DNA from: Variovorax guangxiensis | Lineage (GTDB): Bacteria > Pseudomonadota > Gammaproteobacteria > Burkholderiales > Burkholderiaceae_C | Assembly: GCF_003952165.1 (NCBI RefSeq) | Contig: NZ_RXFT01000025.1 | Span: forward strand, 1 to 62,884 | DNA: 62,884 nt | Direction of reading: 5' to 3' | Made by a program: the position numbers and the translations under genes | Shown here: piece after piece, positions 16,664-28,019 of the stretch | How positions within the stretch are numbered: position 1 is the first letter of the stretch | Layout: the number at the start of each line of letters is the position of its first letter | Notes under the pieces: generated by a model | Told to the model about the DNA's origin: nothing | Database searches by the model: none | The model's input: only the letters and a program-made list of their open reading frames with translations

Positions 16664-18364
16664 ATGACCCCGGCTGCCCCCTCTCCCTCCCTGCGCCAGC
16701 GCCTCTCCCGCTGGGTTCCGTGCCTGGCCTGGCCCCGCCCTTCCGCCGCGCTGCTGCGCAACGAGGCGATGGCCGGCATCACCGTCGCGCTGATGGTCAT
16801 CCCGCAGGGCGTGGCCTATGCGGCGCTGGCGGGCATGCCGCTGGTCACAGGCGTGTACGCGGCGCTGTTCCCGGCGCTGATCGCGGTGATGTTCAGTTCC
16901 TCGCAACGGCTGTCGGTGGGGCCGACGGCTCTCACCAGCCTGCTGGTGGGTGCCTCGCTCGCGCCGCTGGCGGTGGCGGGCAGCGCCGAGTGGGTGGCGA
17001 TGGCGGTGTGGCTCACGCTGATGTCGGGCGCGATCCAGATCGTGCTGGGCGCCGGGCGCTTCGGCTGGCTGCTGCGGCTGGTGAATTCGCCGGTGCTCAT
17101 CGGCTTCACGCAGGGCGCGGCAGTGCTGATTGCGATCTCGCAGCTGCCTGCACTGCTGGGATTCACGGGGCGGACCATTCCGCAGGTGCTGCAGGGCGGG
17201 CCATTGCCCGACCTGGTGGCCATCGCCTTCGGGCTGGGCAGCATCGCGGTGCTGTGGCTGGGCAAGCGCCTGATGCCGCGCTTTCCGACAACGATGGCGC
17301 TGGTGGCCGGCGCGGCGGCCATCAGCTGGCTGGCCGACTACGCGCTGCGCGGCGGCGCGGTGGTGGGCACGCTGCCTTCGGGCCTGCCTTCTTTCTACTG
17401 GCCGGGCCTGCTGCCGCTCGGCACCTTCAGCGCGCTGGTGCTGCCGGCACTGATGATCACGCTGGTGAGCTTCCTGGAAACCGCGTCGAGCGCCAAGGTC
17501 GACAACGCGCGCGCCGGCACGCTCTGGAACGAAAACCAGGACCTGATCGGCCAGGGCCTGGCCAAGCTGGCCTCGGGTTTCACGGGCGCCTTTCCCACGA
17601 GTTCGTCGTTCTCGCGCTCGGCCATCACGCTGTACGCCGGCGCGCAGACCGGCTGGGCGACGCTCTTCAGCGTGGTCGTGGTGGCGGGCGCGCTGCTGTG
17701 GCTGATGCCGCTGCTCTATCACGTGCCGCAGGCGGTGCTGGCGGCGGTGGTGGTCACGGCCATCCTCGGGCTGGTGAAGCCAGCGAGCTTCACTGCGCTG
17801 TGGCGCATCTCGCGCATCGAGGCGGGCATCGCCTTCGGCACCTTCGTGCTGACGATCGCGACCGCGCCCAGCATCTACTGGGGCGTGCTCGGCGGCCTGC
17901 TGGCGGCGCTGGCGCACTACATGTACCGTCATCTGCATCCGCGCATCATCGAGGTGGGCCTGCACCCCGATGGCAGCCTGCGCGACCGCAACCTCTGGAA
18001 GCTGCCGCCGCTGGCGCCTAACCTCTATGCGCTGCGCATGGACGCCGAGCTCGACTTCGCATCCGCCTCCACGCTCGAACGCGCGCTCACGGTGGCGCTG
18101 GCCGAGCGGCCCCACCTCACCGACGTGTGCCTGTTCGCGCAGCCGATCAACCGCATCGACATCACCGGCGCCGAGGTGTTCGGCTCGATCCGCCGGATGA
18201 TGGAATCCAAGGGCATCCGCCTGCACCTGAGCGGCATGAAGCTGCCCGCGATGCAGGTGCTGGAAAGCGCCGGCCTGCTGGCGCCGGGGCCGATGCTCTT
18301 CAGCTACCGCACCGACGGCGAGGCGCTCGCGGCGCTGATGCCGCGCGTCGAGGTGCCCGCGTAG
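16664..18364 (+). CDS. SulP-family inorganic anion transporter with STAS domain
   Basis: A 566-residue inner-membrane transporter. The membrane domain (about residues 30-420) has the SulP opening pattern MAGITVALMVIPQGVAYAALAGMP and PTALTSLL; the C-terminal STAS domain (about 450-555) contains the NRIDITGAEVF segment. SulP proteins move sulfate, bicarbonate, dicarboxylates or other anions. The start at 16664 keeps the usual short N-terminus; an ATG at 16625 is also in frame, and neither has a clear ribosome site. A LysR gene follows 31 bases downstream. Substrate cannot be read from the sequence. Confidence 0.88.
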   Translation: MTPAAPSPSLRQRLSRWVPCLAWPRPSAALLRNEAMAGITVALMVIPQGVAYAALAGMPLVTGVYAALFPALIAVMFSSSQRLSVGPTALTSLLVGASLAPLAVAGSAEWVAMAVWLTLMSGAIQIVLGAGRFGWLLRLVNSPVLIGFTQGAAVLIAISQLPALLGFTGRTIPQVLQGGPLPDLVAIAFGLGSIAVLWLGKRLMPRFPTTMALVAGAAAISWLADYALRGGAVVGTLPSGLPSFYWPGLLPLGTFSALVLPALMITLVSFLETASSAKVDNARAGTLWNENQDLIGQGLAKLASGFTGAFPTSSSFSRSAITLYAGAQTGWATLFSVVVVAGALLWLMPLLYHVPQAVLAAVVVTAILGLVKPASFTALWRISRIEAGIAFGTFVLTIATAPSIYWGVLGGLLAALAHYMYRHLHPRIIEVGLHPDGSLRDRNLWKLPPLAPNLYALRMDAELDFASASTLERALTVALAERPHLTDVCLFAQPINRIDITGAEVFGSIRRMMESKGIRLHLSGMKLPAMQVLESAGLLAPGPMLFSYRTDGEALAALMPRVEVPA

Positions 18365-18395
18365 CAGGAAGCCGCCGCCTGACGCGCCAGCCCCC

Positions 18396-19283
18396 ATGAA
18401 GACCACCATCGAAGAACTCGTCGCGTTCCGCACGGTGGTGGACACGGGCTCGATCACTGCCGCGTCGGAGCAGCTCTCGCAGACCGTCTCGGGCATCAGC
18501 CGCGCCCTGAGCCGGCTCGAGCAGAAGCTCGACACCACCCTGCTTCGCCGCACCACGCGCAGGCTCGAGCTCACCGAGGAAGGCGCGGCCTTCCTGCAGC
18601 GCACGCGCGCCATCCTCGATGCCATCGACGACGCCGAAGAGCACATGGCCGCGCGCCGCGAGCAGCCCGCGGGCCGGCTGCGCGTGAACGCGGCCTCGCC
18701 CTTCATGCTGCACGCCATCGTGCCGCTGGTGCCGGAGTTCCGCCGGCTCTATCCGCAGATCAGCCTCGAGCTGGACACCGACGACCTGCCCATCGACCTG
18801 CTGGAGCGCCGCACAGACGTGGCGATCCGCATCGGCCCGCTGCGCGACTCCACCCTGCATGCGCGCCCGCTCGGTACGCACCGGCTGCGCGTGCTCGCGA
18901 GCCCGGCATACCTCGAAGCGCACGGCAAGCCGCGCAAGGTGGCCGACCTTGCCGAGCACACGCTGCTGGGCTTCACGCAGCCCGAGTCGCTGAACCGCTG
19001 GCCGCTGCGCGGCGTGCATGGCGACGAGTGGAACATCGCGCCCTCGCTGGTGGCATCGAGCGGCGAGACGCTGCGACAGCTCGCGCTGGCGGGCGTGGGC
19101 ATCGCCTGCCTGTCGGACTTCATGACGGGCATCGACCGCGCCAGCGGCGCGCTGGTGCAGGTGCTGGCGAAGGAGACGGCCGACGTGCGCCAGCCGGTGA
19201 ATGCCGTGTACTACCGCAACACGCAGTTGTCGGCGCGCATCACGTCGTTCCTGGATTTCCTGTCCCAGCGCATGGGCGGCTGA
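18396..19283 (+). CDS. LysR-family transcriptional regulator
   Basis: A 295-residue LysR-type regulator with the N-terminal winged helix (about 1-60: SITAASEQLSQTVSGISRALSRLEQKL) and a C-terminal effector domain. The pattern of short inter-domain linker and RTDVAIRIGPLRDSTLHARPLG fits the large CrgA-like group common in Burkholderiales. It lies 31 bases behind the SulP gene, in the same direction, and could be cotranscribed with it; its target could equally lie elsewhere. Confidence 0.88.
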   Translation: MKTTIEELVAFRTVVDTGSITAASEQLSQTVSGISRALSRLEQKLDTTLLRRTTRRLELTEEGAAFLQRTRAILDAIDDAEEHMAARREQPAGRLRVNAASPFMLHAIVPLVPEFRRLYPQISLELDTDDLPIDLLERRTDVAIRIGPLRDSTLHARPLGTHRLRVLASPAYLEAHGKPRKVADLAEHTLLGFTQPESLNRWPLRGVHGDEWNIAPSLVASSGETLRQLALAGVGIACLSDFMTGIDRASGALVQVLAKETADVRQPVNAVYYRNTQLSARITSFLDFLSQRMGG

Positions 19284-19293
19284 GCACGGCCGC

Positions 19294-19875
19294 TCATTGC
19301 GGCTGCCTGGGCACGAAACGCTCGACCGTGGCCGACTTGATCTCGTAGCCGCTCACGCCCATGTCCGCCGACGAATAGCGCGCGGCCTTCAGCGTGCCGC
19401 TGACGTACACCGTGTCCATGGCGTGCAGGCCTTTCACGGCCGAGGCTGCGACAACGTGCACGATCTGGTTGGCCGGCGGCGGCGGGGTGTGGATGCAGGC
19501 GCCGAAGTACGGCACCAGCAGGAACTCGCGGATGCCCTCCTGCGTGTTGTCCAGCGGAACGACGAAGCCGGCGAGCTTGCCCGGCTTGCCGTCGAGCGCC
19601 ACGTTGACCGGAGCGTTGTCCCAGACGGCGCGCATCTCGTCGAGCATCTGGATCGCGCGGGGGTCGTTGTCGCGCAGGGCTTCGAGGCTGATGTTGCGGT
19701 AGCGCCTGGTCGGGTCCCAGCTCTTGGGGATCAGTTCTTCCCACTTGAGTTCGGGGGCTGCGGCGGTGCGTGCTTCCGGTTGCGCTGCGGCTCCCGGGCC
19801 GCATCCGCTCAGGAGCGCCGCGGCCGGTGCCAGCAGGAACGCGGCCAGCACGGCGCGCGGAAAGAGCCTTCTCAT
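19294..19875 (-). CDS. DUF3299-family lipoprotein
   Basis: A 193-residue lipoprotein: the signal peptide ends in a lipobox LLSGC (Cys at about residue 25). The body is DUF3299, with WEELIPKSWDP, LAGFVVPLD and the YFGACIHTPPPPANQIVHV segment, whose Cys and His could bind metal. DUF3299 proteins are often found with metal-related or ABC export genes, but no such partners lie next to this one. Convergent with the LysR gene (10-base gap) and divergent from the membrane protein at 20003. Function unknown. Confidence 0.82.
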   Translation of the reverse strand: MRRLFPRAVLAAFLLAPAAALLSGCGPGAAAQPEARTAAAPELKWEELIPKSWDPTRRYRNISLEALRDNDPRAIQMLDEMRAVWDNAPVNVALDGKPGKLAGFVVPLDNTQEGIREFLLVPYFGACIHTPPPPANQIVHVVAASAVKGLHAMDTVYVSGTLKAARYSSADMGVSGYEIKSATVERFVPRQPQ

Positions 19876-20002
19876 GAGTGCGATTGTCCTCGGGAGATGT
19901 TTCAGGACCGTAAAGCAGGGCCTTTTGCACTCAATTCATCCGAGATTGCGCGAATTCGCTGCGAACCATCAGAATGCCGCACCACGACACGAGGAGATCC
20001 GC

Positions 20003-20536
20003 ATGGCACCGACAGGATGGCTGGGACTCACGTCCCTGGGCACCGTTCACACCGCGATCAGCCTGATCGCCGTCGCCGCGGGGCTGGCGGCCCTGTTCCG
20101 CCGCAAGGAAATCACCATGCGCACCGGCCTCGGCCGGCTCTTCGTGTGGACCACCGTGCTGACCTGTCTCACCGGCTTCGGCATCTTCCAGCACGGCGGC
20201 TTCGGCAAGCCGCATGCGCTGGGCATCATCACGCTGGCTGCGCTGGCGGTGGGCGCACTCGCCGGCCGGGGCTTGTTCTTCGGGAAGTGGGCGCGCTACG
20301 TCGAGGCCATCGCGTTCTCTGCGAGCTTTCTCTTCCACTGGATTCCGGCCTTCACCGAAACGCTCACGCGCCTGCCGCTCGGCGCCCCGCTGCTGCCGAA
20401 CGCCGATGCGCCGGAGCTCAAGGCGATCACCGGCGTGCTGCTGGTGCTGTACCTGATCGGCGTGGGCCTGCAGATCCGCAGGCTGCGCGGCGGCACCGGA
20501 GGGATCAGTCCCGCACCGGTCCGCGCAGGCTCTTGA
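20003..20536 (+). CDS. Conserved membrane protein of unknown function
   Basis: A 177-residue protein with about five hydrophobic segments (roughly 10-27, 45-62, 70-90, 97-115, 145-163), so an inner-membrane protein. It has no motif I recognise with certainty; the layout resembles small DUF2306-like or uncharacterised four- to five-helix proteins. A GAGGAG ribosome site lies 7 bases before the ATG. Its last 32 bases overlap the end of the arfB-like gene on the other strand. It is divergent from the DUF3299 lipoprotein gene. Confidence 0.75.
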   Translation: MAPTGWLGLTSLGTVHTAISLIAVAAGLAALFRRKEITMRTGLGRLFVWTTVLTCLTGFGIFQHGGFGKPHALGIITLAALAVGALAGRGLFFGKWARYVEAIAFSASFLFHWIPAFTETLTRLPLGAPLLPNADAPELKAITGVLLVLYLIGVGLQIRRLRGGTGGISPAPVRAGS

Positions 20537-20912
20537 TCTGCGAGCGCTGGCTCTTGCCTTCGAGCCGGCGCTGCTTCGAACCGTAGGTGGGCCTGGTCGC
20601 CCGCCGCACGCGCGGCGCGACGGCCACGCTGTCGACCACCGCCTGCAGCCGAGCGAGCGCGTCTGCGCGGTTCATCTCCTGGGTGCGATGCTGCTGTGCC
20701 TTGAGCACGAACACGCCTTCCTGGGTGATGCGGCTGTCGCGCAGCGCGAGCAGCCTTTCTTTCACATCGGACGGCAGCGAACTGGCGTGGATGTCGTAGC
20801 GCAGATGCACCGCGCTCGAGACCTTGTTGACGTTCTGTCCGCCCGCGCCCTGCGCCCGGATGGCGCTGAAGTCGACCTCGTCGGGATCGATCAGGACAGA
20901 CGGGCGGAGCAT
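20505..20912 (-). CDS. arfB: ArfB (YaeJ) peptidyl-tRNA hydrolase for ribosome rescue
   Basis: A 135-residue class-I release-factor-like protein. ArfB enters stalled ribosomes that lack a stop codon and releases the peptide. The catalytic GGQ is at residues 24-26 (GAGGQNVNK). The C-terminal tail is strongly basic (TYGSKQRRLEGKSQRSQIKSLR), as needed to reach into the empty mRNA channel. The ATG at 20912 lies 4 bases after the stop of the BktB-like thiolase gene, so the two are cotranscribed. It overlaps the convergent membrane protein gene by 32 bases. Confidence 0.9.
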   Translation of the reverse strand: MLRPSVLIDPDEVDFSAIRAQGAGGQNVNKVSSAVHLRYDIHASSLPSDVKERLLALRDSRITQEGVFVLKAQQHRTQEMNRADALARLQAVVDSVAVAPRVRRATRPTYGSKQRRLEGKSQRSQIKSLRGPVRD

Positions 20913-20916
20913 GCGA

Positions 20917-22101
20917 TCAGACCCGCTCGAAGATGGCCGCGATGCCCTGCCCGCCCCCGATGCACATCGTGACCAGCGCATAGCGCCCCTGCACCCGCTG
21001 CAACTCGGCGATGGCCTTGGTGGTGATGATCGCGCCCGTCGCACCCACCGGATGTCCCAGCGAGATGCCCGAGCCATTCGGGTTGACCTTGGCAGGATCG
21101 AAACCGAGCTCTTTGATGACCGCGCAAGCCTGCGCCGCGAAGGCCTCGTTCGACTCGATGACGTCGAGGTCGCCCACCTTCAGGCCCGTGCGCTCCAGCA
21201 CCTTGCGCGTGGCCGGCACCGGGCCGATGCCCATGTACGCGGGCTCCACGCCGGCATGCGCATAGCCCACCAGCCGCGCCAGGGGCTTGAGCCCCAGCGC
21301 CTTCACACGGCCGCCTTCGGCCAACACCACGGCGGCCGCGCCGTCGTTGATGCCCGAGGCATTGCCTGCGGTGACGAGGCCGTCCTTCTTGAACGCGGGC
21401 TTCATCTTCGACAGCGTCTCGACGGTGGTGTCGGCGCGCACGTGCTCATCGGTGTCGAAGAGCACCACGCCCTTGCGCGTCTTGACCTCGACCGGAACGA
21501 TCTGCTCCTTGAAACGGCCCGCCGCGATGGCGGCCGCCGCGCGCTGCTGGCTCAGCACCGCCAGCTCGTCCTGCTGCTCGCGCGTAATGGCGTAGCGCGC
21601 GGCCACGTTCTCCGCAGTGATGCCCATGTGGATCTTCTCCCACGGGTCGTGGAGGATGCCGAGCATGTAGTCGACGAGCTGCGCGTCGCCCATGCGTGCG
21701 CCGTAACGCGCGGCGGTGTCGAAGTATGGGCCCCGGCTCATCGACTCCGAGCCGCCGCCGATGGCGATGTCGCAGTCGCCCAGTGCGATGGCCTGCGCCG
21801 CCGACACGATGGCCTGCAGGCCCGAGCCGCACAGGCGATTCACGTTGAAGGCCGGCGTCTCGATGGGGCAGCCCGCGTCGATGGCCGCCACCCGGCTCAG
21901 GTAGGCGTCCTTGACGTCGGTGGGAATCACGTTGCCCATGACGACGTGGCCGATGGCATCAACCGCGACGCCGCTGCGCTCGATGGCGGCCTTGACGGCG
22001 GTAGTGGCAAGCTGGGTGTTGGGCACGTCCTTCAGCGAGCCGCCGAAGGTGCCGATGGCGGTGCGGGCGGTGCCGACCACGAAGATGTCGCGCGAAGTCA
22101 T
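20917..22101 (-). CDS. bktB: Acetyl-CoA C-acyltransferase (BktB-like beta-ketothiolase)
   Basis: A 394-residue thiolase. Nucleophile C91 (NRLCGSG), H350 (GHPVGATG) and C380 (CIGGGQG) form the active site. The sequence pattern (AIGTFGGSLKDV, GNVIPTDVKDAYLSR, IFERV end) is close to BktB of Cupriavidus, which makes 3-ketovaleryl-CoA and acetoacetyl-CoA for polyhydroxyalkanoate synthesis and can also act in degradation. No phaA/B/C genes are adjacent. The arfB gene follows immediately. BktB assignment is by recalled resemblance, not a search. Confidence 0.88.
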   Translation of the reverse strand: MTSRDIFVVGTARTAIGTFGGSLKDVPNTQLATTAVKAAIERSGVAVDAIGHVVMGNVIPTDVKDAYLSRVAAIDAGCPIETPAFNVNRLCGSGLQAIVSAAQAIALGDCDIAIGGGSESMSRGPYFDTAARYGARMGDAQLVDYMLGILHDPWEKIHMGITAENVAARYAITREQQDELAVLSQQRAAAAIAAGRFKEQIVPVEVKTRKGVVLFDTDEHVRADTTVETLSKMKPAFKKDGLVTAGNASGINDGAAAVVLAEGGRVKALGLKPLARLVGYAHAGVEPAYMGIGPVPATRKVLERTGLKVGDLDVIESNEAFAAQACAVIKELGFDPAKVNPNGSGISLGHPVGATGAIITTKAIAELQRVQGRYALVTMCIGGGQGIAAIFERV

Positions 22102-22129
22102 GGAATGTCTCTCCTGGATGAAAGCAGAA

Positions 22130-22153
22130 AGCCGCGGCTGGCGAGCCGCGGCT
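22130..22153 (-). terminator. Hairpin ending the clpB transcript
   Basis: Inverted repeat AGCCGCGG/CCGCGGCT with an 8-base loop, followed on the minus strand by a short T-rich stretch. It lies after the small membrane protein that trails clpB and before the thiolase gene, so it probably ends the clpB unit. Confidence 0.6.
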
Positions 22154-22225
22154 CCAGGATGACGATTCTGACGGCGAACGGTGCGACCGGCTGTCGCGCC
22201 CGAAATAGCGCCGGCGGGCCGCCGG

Positions 22226-22561
22226 TCAGCCGCGCGGGGAGACCGATTTCGGCGAAACGTCGGTCACGTCGCTGACGCTGCCGCGGATGCGCACGGGACG
22301 CTCCACCGACTCGCCGCGGGCACGGGCGTTCGCCACGTCGGCAGCCGTCGGTTGCGAGGGCTGTGCCGCATTGCGAAATCGGTCGAAGCCGGAGCGCGGG
22401 TTGAAACGCATGACCCACGGCGTCACGGGCTTGCCCGTGAGACGCCCCCAGGCGTAGCGAACACCCCACACAGCCGCCAGCAGCATGACCGCCACGGCCA
22501 GGCTGGCCGCGAAGACCAGCCCCAGGAGCAGAAGAATGACGCGTATTACGAAGTTCATCAT
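22226..22561 (-). CDS. Small membrane protein downstream of clpB
   Basis: A 111-residue protein with one long or two short hydrophobic segments at the N-terminus (about 4-35), then a basic and polar C-terminal tail likely in the cytoplasm. I recognise no domain. The ATG is 6 bases after the clpB stop on the same strand, so it is probably made from the clpB heat-shock transcript. Function unknown. Confidence 0.65.
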   Translation of the reverse strand: MMNFVIRVILLLLGLVFAASLAVAVMLLAAVWGVRYAWGRLTGKPVTPWVMRFNPRSGFDRFRNAAQPSQPTAADVANARARGESVERPVRIRGSVSDVTDVSPKSVSPRG

Positions 22562-22567
22562 CCGACT

Positions 22568-25189
<2,622 letters not shown>

Positions 25190-25208
25190 GGTGGTATTCC
25201 TGCATCCA

Positions 25209-25236
25209 AAATAGGGCTGTTCGGGCACGATTCAAG
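25209..25236 (-). promoter_or_regulatory. Sigma-32 heat-shock promoter of clpB
   Basis: On the minus strand CTTGAA (25231-25236) is followed after 14 bases by CCCTATTT (25209-25216). This fits the sigma-32 (RpoH) consensus CTTGAA-N13/14-CCCCATNT with one clear mismatch, and stands about 20 bases before the clpB ATG. Confidence 0.8.
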
Positions 25237-25340
25237 GTTGCCGGTCCTTCCGGCGCTTCCCGGCACTGCGGGCACGGGTATTGCACCGGACCCGGCCTCT
25301 CCCGCCCGTAGGCATTTCTCTCTCTCGAATGGAGTCGATC

Positions 25341-26333
25341 ATGGTTTTTTCAATGCGCGTTCAACCGGTGCGCCGGGCGATCAGCGTGGGTCTCTTTATG
25401 GCTGCAGCGGGGCTTTGCAGCCTTGCGCAGGCGCAAAGCGGTACGCCCGTGCGCCTGCTGGTGGGCTTCCCCGCCGGCGCCGGCACAGACGCCATCGCCC
25501 GCACGCTGGGCGAAAAGCTCAAGGACGTGCTGGGCGTGCCGGTGGTGGTCGAGAACCGCGCCGGCGCGGGCGGGCAGATCGCAGCGACGGTGCTGAAGTC
25601 GTCCCCGGCCGACGGCCACACGCTGTTCCTGTCGCACGACCACACCATCTCGATCCTGCCGCAGGTGGTGAAGAACCCGGGCTTCAACCCCGCCACCGAC
25701 TTCGTGCCCGTGGCCGGCTTCGCGACCTTCGCCAACGTGCTGGCCGTCTCGGGCGGCACGCCGGCCAAGAGCATCGACGAATACGTGAAGTGGGTCCGCA
25801 CCCAGAAGGGCGGCAAGGAGACCATCGGCATCCCGGCGCCGGCATCGATCCCCGAGTTCCTGGTCAAGATGATCTCGGACAAGTACAAGATCGACGTGCA
25901 GCCCGCGCCCTACCGCGGCAGCGCGCCCATGACGGCCGACATGCTGGGCAACCAGATCACGGCAGGCATCGCCTCGGTGCCGGACTTCATCGAGAACCAC
26001 AAGGCCGGCAAGCTGCGCATCGTGGCGTCCATCGGCGCCAAGCGCCAGGCCGTGCTCCCGAACGTGCCGACCTTCACCGAGTTGGGCTTCTCGAACCTGG
26101 AAGACCTGCCCTACTACGGCATCTTCGCGCCGGTGGGCACGCCGCAGCCGATCATCGACAAGTACGGCGATGCGCTGCAGAAGGTGCTGGCCATGCCCGA
26201 CGTGAAGCAGAAGCTCACGACGATGGGCCTGACAGTGGGCTACGAGCCCCAGGGCCAGTTCGCCGGCCGCGTGCGTACGTACACGCAGACCTGGGAAAAG
26301 ATCATCCAGTCCAGCGGCTTCAAGCCCCTTTAA
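25341..26333 (+). CDS. Bug/TctC-family periplasmic solute-binding protein
   Basis: A 330-residue Bug-family binding protein. The signal peptide (about 1-31) ends SLAQAQ; family landmarks are VRLLVGFPAGAGTDAIAR and PAPYRGSAPMTADML. The ATG at 25341 has a GGAG ribosome site; a frame open 60 bases further upstream lacks one. It is divergent from clpB and convergent with moaE, and so stands between two genes that are often neighbours in related genomes. Orphan, ligand unknown. Confidence 0.9.
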   Translation: MVFSMRVQPVRRAISVGLFMAAAGLCSLAQAQSGTPVRLLVGFPAGAGTDAIARTLGEKLKDVLGVPVVVENRAGAGGQIAATVLKSSPADGHTLFLSHDHTISILPQVVKNPGFNPATDFVPVAGFATFANVLAVSGGTPAKSIDEYVKWVRTQKGGKETIGIPAPASIPEFLVKMISDKYKIDVQPAPYRGSAPMTADMLGNQITAGIASVPDFIENHKAGKLRIVASIGAKRQAVLPNVPTFTELGFSNLEDLPYYGIFAPVGTPQPIIDKYGDALQKVLAMPDVKQKLTTMGLTVGYEPQGQFAGRVRTYTQTWEKIIQSSGFKPL

Positions 26334-26344
26334 GGTCTGCTCCC

Positions 26345-26360
26345 TCTCCCCAAGGGGAGA
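26345..26360. repeat. Perfect hairpin between the Bug gene and moaE
   Basis: TCTCCCC-AA-GGGGAGA, a perfect 7-bp palindrome in the 43-base gap between two convergent genes. It could act as a two-way terminator, though no long T run follows. Similar CTCCCC/GGGGAG hairpins are frequent dispersed intergenic elements in this group, as far as I recall. Confidence 0.5.
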
Positions 26361-26376
26361 TGGAACAAAAGGCGAA

Positions 26377-26853
26377 TTAGGCGTTCGGGGCGCTGATGCC
26401 CCAGCGCGCCAGCGCCGCGTCGTCGGCCACGCGCGCATCGACCCAGCGGGCGCCTTCGGGCGTCTGCTCCTTCTTCCAGAAGGGCGCCTGGGTCTTGAGG
26501 TAGTCCATCAGGAACTCGCAGGCCTCGAAGCTCTGGCCGCGATGGGCCGAGACCACCGCCACCATCATGATCTGGTCTTCGGGCTGCAGCAGCCCGACGC
26601 GATGGATCACGCGCGCGCCCAGGATGTCGAAGCGGCGATGCGCCTCGTCGATCATGGCCTCGATGGCCTTCTCGGTCATGCCGGGGTAGTGCTCCAGCTC
26701 CATCGACGAGACGCTGCTGCCGTCGTTGCGGTCTCGCACGGTGCCCACGAAGCTGCAGACGGCGCCCACGCGTTTGTCGCCGGCACGCAACGCGGCGACT
26801 TCCCGCGAGAGGTCGAAATCGTTCGTCTGGATCGAAACACGGGCAAGGCTCAT
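26377..26853 (-). CDS. moaE: Molybdopterin synthase catalytic subunit MoaE
   Basis: A 158-residue MoaE, the large subunit of molybdopterin synthase, which with the thiocarboxylated MoaD inserts two sulfurs into precursor Z (cPMP). Family markers are GAVCSFVGTVRDRNDG, the LELEHYPGM segment, IHRVGLLQPEDQIMMVAVVSAHRGQSFEAC and the catalytic-site lysines in FWKKEQ. Unlike the usual moaD-moaE pair, it is separated from moaD by a DapA-like gene in the other direction, so it must have its own promoter or depend on the small open frame just upstream. Confidence 0.93.
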   Translation of the reverse strand: MSLARVSIQTNDFDLSREVAALRAGDKRVGAVCSFVGTVRDRNDGSSVSSMELEHYPGMTEKAIEAMIDEAHRRFDILGARVIHRVGLLQPEDQIMMVAVVSAHRGQSFEACEFLMDYLKTQAPFWKKEQTPEGARWVDARVADDAALARWGISAPNA

Positions 26854-26865
26854 GTCCGAATTGTG

Positions 26866-27075
26866 TCATCGCGATAGACTCTGCCGATGCCCTGCCTTGC
26901 CACGCCCACGCTCTTTCCGGTGCCTTCGCGCCTTGAAGACCGTCGCGCCGGCCAAGGCAGCAGCAACGACAAAGCCAAAAAACCAAAGCTCGTCTGACCG
27001 GAGCCGAGGTTCCGTCGTCGGATGAGCGACGGAACCCCGCCAAAGGCTCTGGCCCCCATTGGGTTGCGCGCGCAT
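26866..27075 (-). CDS. Possible 69-residue membrane peptide (weak)
   Basis: An open frame in the 269-base gap between moaE and the DapA-like gene. It would encode a polar N-terminus, one hydrophobic segment (about LWFFGFVVAAALAGATVF) and a very basic tail (KARRHRKERGRG), a layout reminiscent of C-terminal membrane anchors. It has no ribosome site at its ATG and I recognise no relative. It may be a remnant of a longer gene or chance; the GC-rich composition makes such frames common. Confidence 0.25.
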   Translation of the reverse strand: MRAQPNGGQSLWRGSVAHPTTEPRLRSDELWFFGFVVAAALAGATVFKARRHRKERGRGKAGHRQSLSR

Positions 27076-27122
27076 CGGACGATGGTTCTTTCCATCGGTC
27101 GATTCCTGAAAGGAAGCCCCGC

Positions 27123-28019
27123 GTGCCTCATCAACAACAGAACCCCGCCACCCCCGATTTCTCCGGCTTCTGGGTGGCCCTCGTCACGCCGTTCCGCGAC
27201 GGCGCGGTCGACCATACCGCTCTCTCCGCCCTGGTCCGCCGCCTCGCCAGCGAAGGCGTGACCGGCTTCGTGCCCTGCGGCTCGACCGGCGAAGCCGCGG
27301 CGCTCGACGAAGCCGAGCAACTGGCGGTGCTCGACACCGTGCTGGCAGCGGCCGGCGGTTTGCCGGTCGTCATGGGCATTTCGGGCTACCACCTGGGCAA
27401 GGCCATCGCCTGGGCCCGCAAGCTCTCGGAGCGCCCGATCGCGGGCCTTCTGGTGGCCGCGCCGCACTACGTGCGCCCCTCCCAGGCCGGCCTGCTCGAG
27501 TGGTTCCGCGCCATCGCCGACGCCAGCTCGGTGCCCGTGCTGGTCTACGACATTCCCTACCGTACCGGCGTCACCATCACCCGCGAGACGATGCTGGCGC
27601 TGGCCGCGCACCCCCGCATTCGCGGCATCAAGGACTGCGGCGGTGACATGGGCAAGACACGCGCGGTGATCGCCGACGGCCGGCTGCAGGTGCTGACAGG
27701 CGAGGACCACCAGATCTTCGGCACCATGGCCGAAGGCGGCGCGGGCGCCATCGCGGCCAGCGGCAACGTGCAGACGCCGCGCTTCGTGCGCCTGGTGCGC
27801 CTGCTGGCGGAGAACCGCCTGGCCGAGGCGCGCGCCGAATGGCAGCCGCTGCAGCCGCTGGTGGAGATGCTCTTCGCCGAACCCAACCCGGGCCCGCTGA
27901 AGGCTCTGCTGGCCCACAAGGGAGAGATGGCCGACGAACTGCGCTCGCCGATGACCCGGGCCTCCGACGGCCTGCGCGAGCGTCTCGTGGCGCTGGACGC
28001 GCGCCTCAGCCGCCCGTGA
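27123..28019 (+). CDS. DapA-family aldolase (dihydrodipicolinate synthase-like)
   Basis: A 298-residue TIM-barrel protein of the DHDPS/NAL family. The Schiff-base lysine is K170 (GIKDCGGD) and the catalytic Tyr is Y142 (VYDIPYRTG); the carboxylate-binding loop is GSTGE instead of the usual GTTGE. The GTG start has an AAGGAAG ribosome site. It may be a true 4-hydroxy-tetrahydrodipicolinate synthase (lysine pathway) or a paralogue acting on other keto acids. Its position, inserted between moaE and moaD on the opposite strand and overlapping the end of moaD by 14 bases, suggests a paralogue acquired or moved here. Confidence 0.85.
   Translation: MPHQQQNPATPDFSGFWVALVTPFRDGAVDHTALSALVRRLASEGVTGFVPCGSTGEAAALDEAEQLAVLDTVLAAAGGLPVVMGISGYHLGKAIAWARKLSERPIAGLLVAAPHYVRPSQAGLLEWFRAIADASSVPVLVYDIPYRTGVTITRETMLALAAHPRIRGIKDCGGDMGKTRAVIADGRLQVLTGEDHQIFGTMAEGGAGAIAASGNVQTPRFVRLVRLLAENRLAEARAEWQPLQPLVEMLFAEPNPGPLKALLAHKGEMADELRSPMTRASDGLRERLVALDARLSRP

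Noticed and set aside
26866..27075. Small open frame upstream of moaE with one hydrophobic segment
   Set aside because: No ribosome site or recognised relative; kept only as a weak feature and not as a finding.
26854..27122. Moco riboswitch before moaE
   Set aside because: No set of stems resembling the known Moco RNA motif could be recognised by eye.
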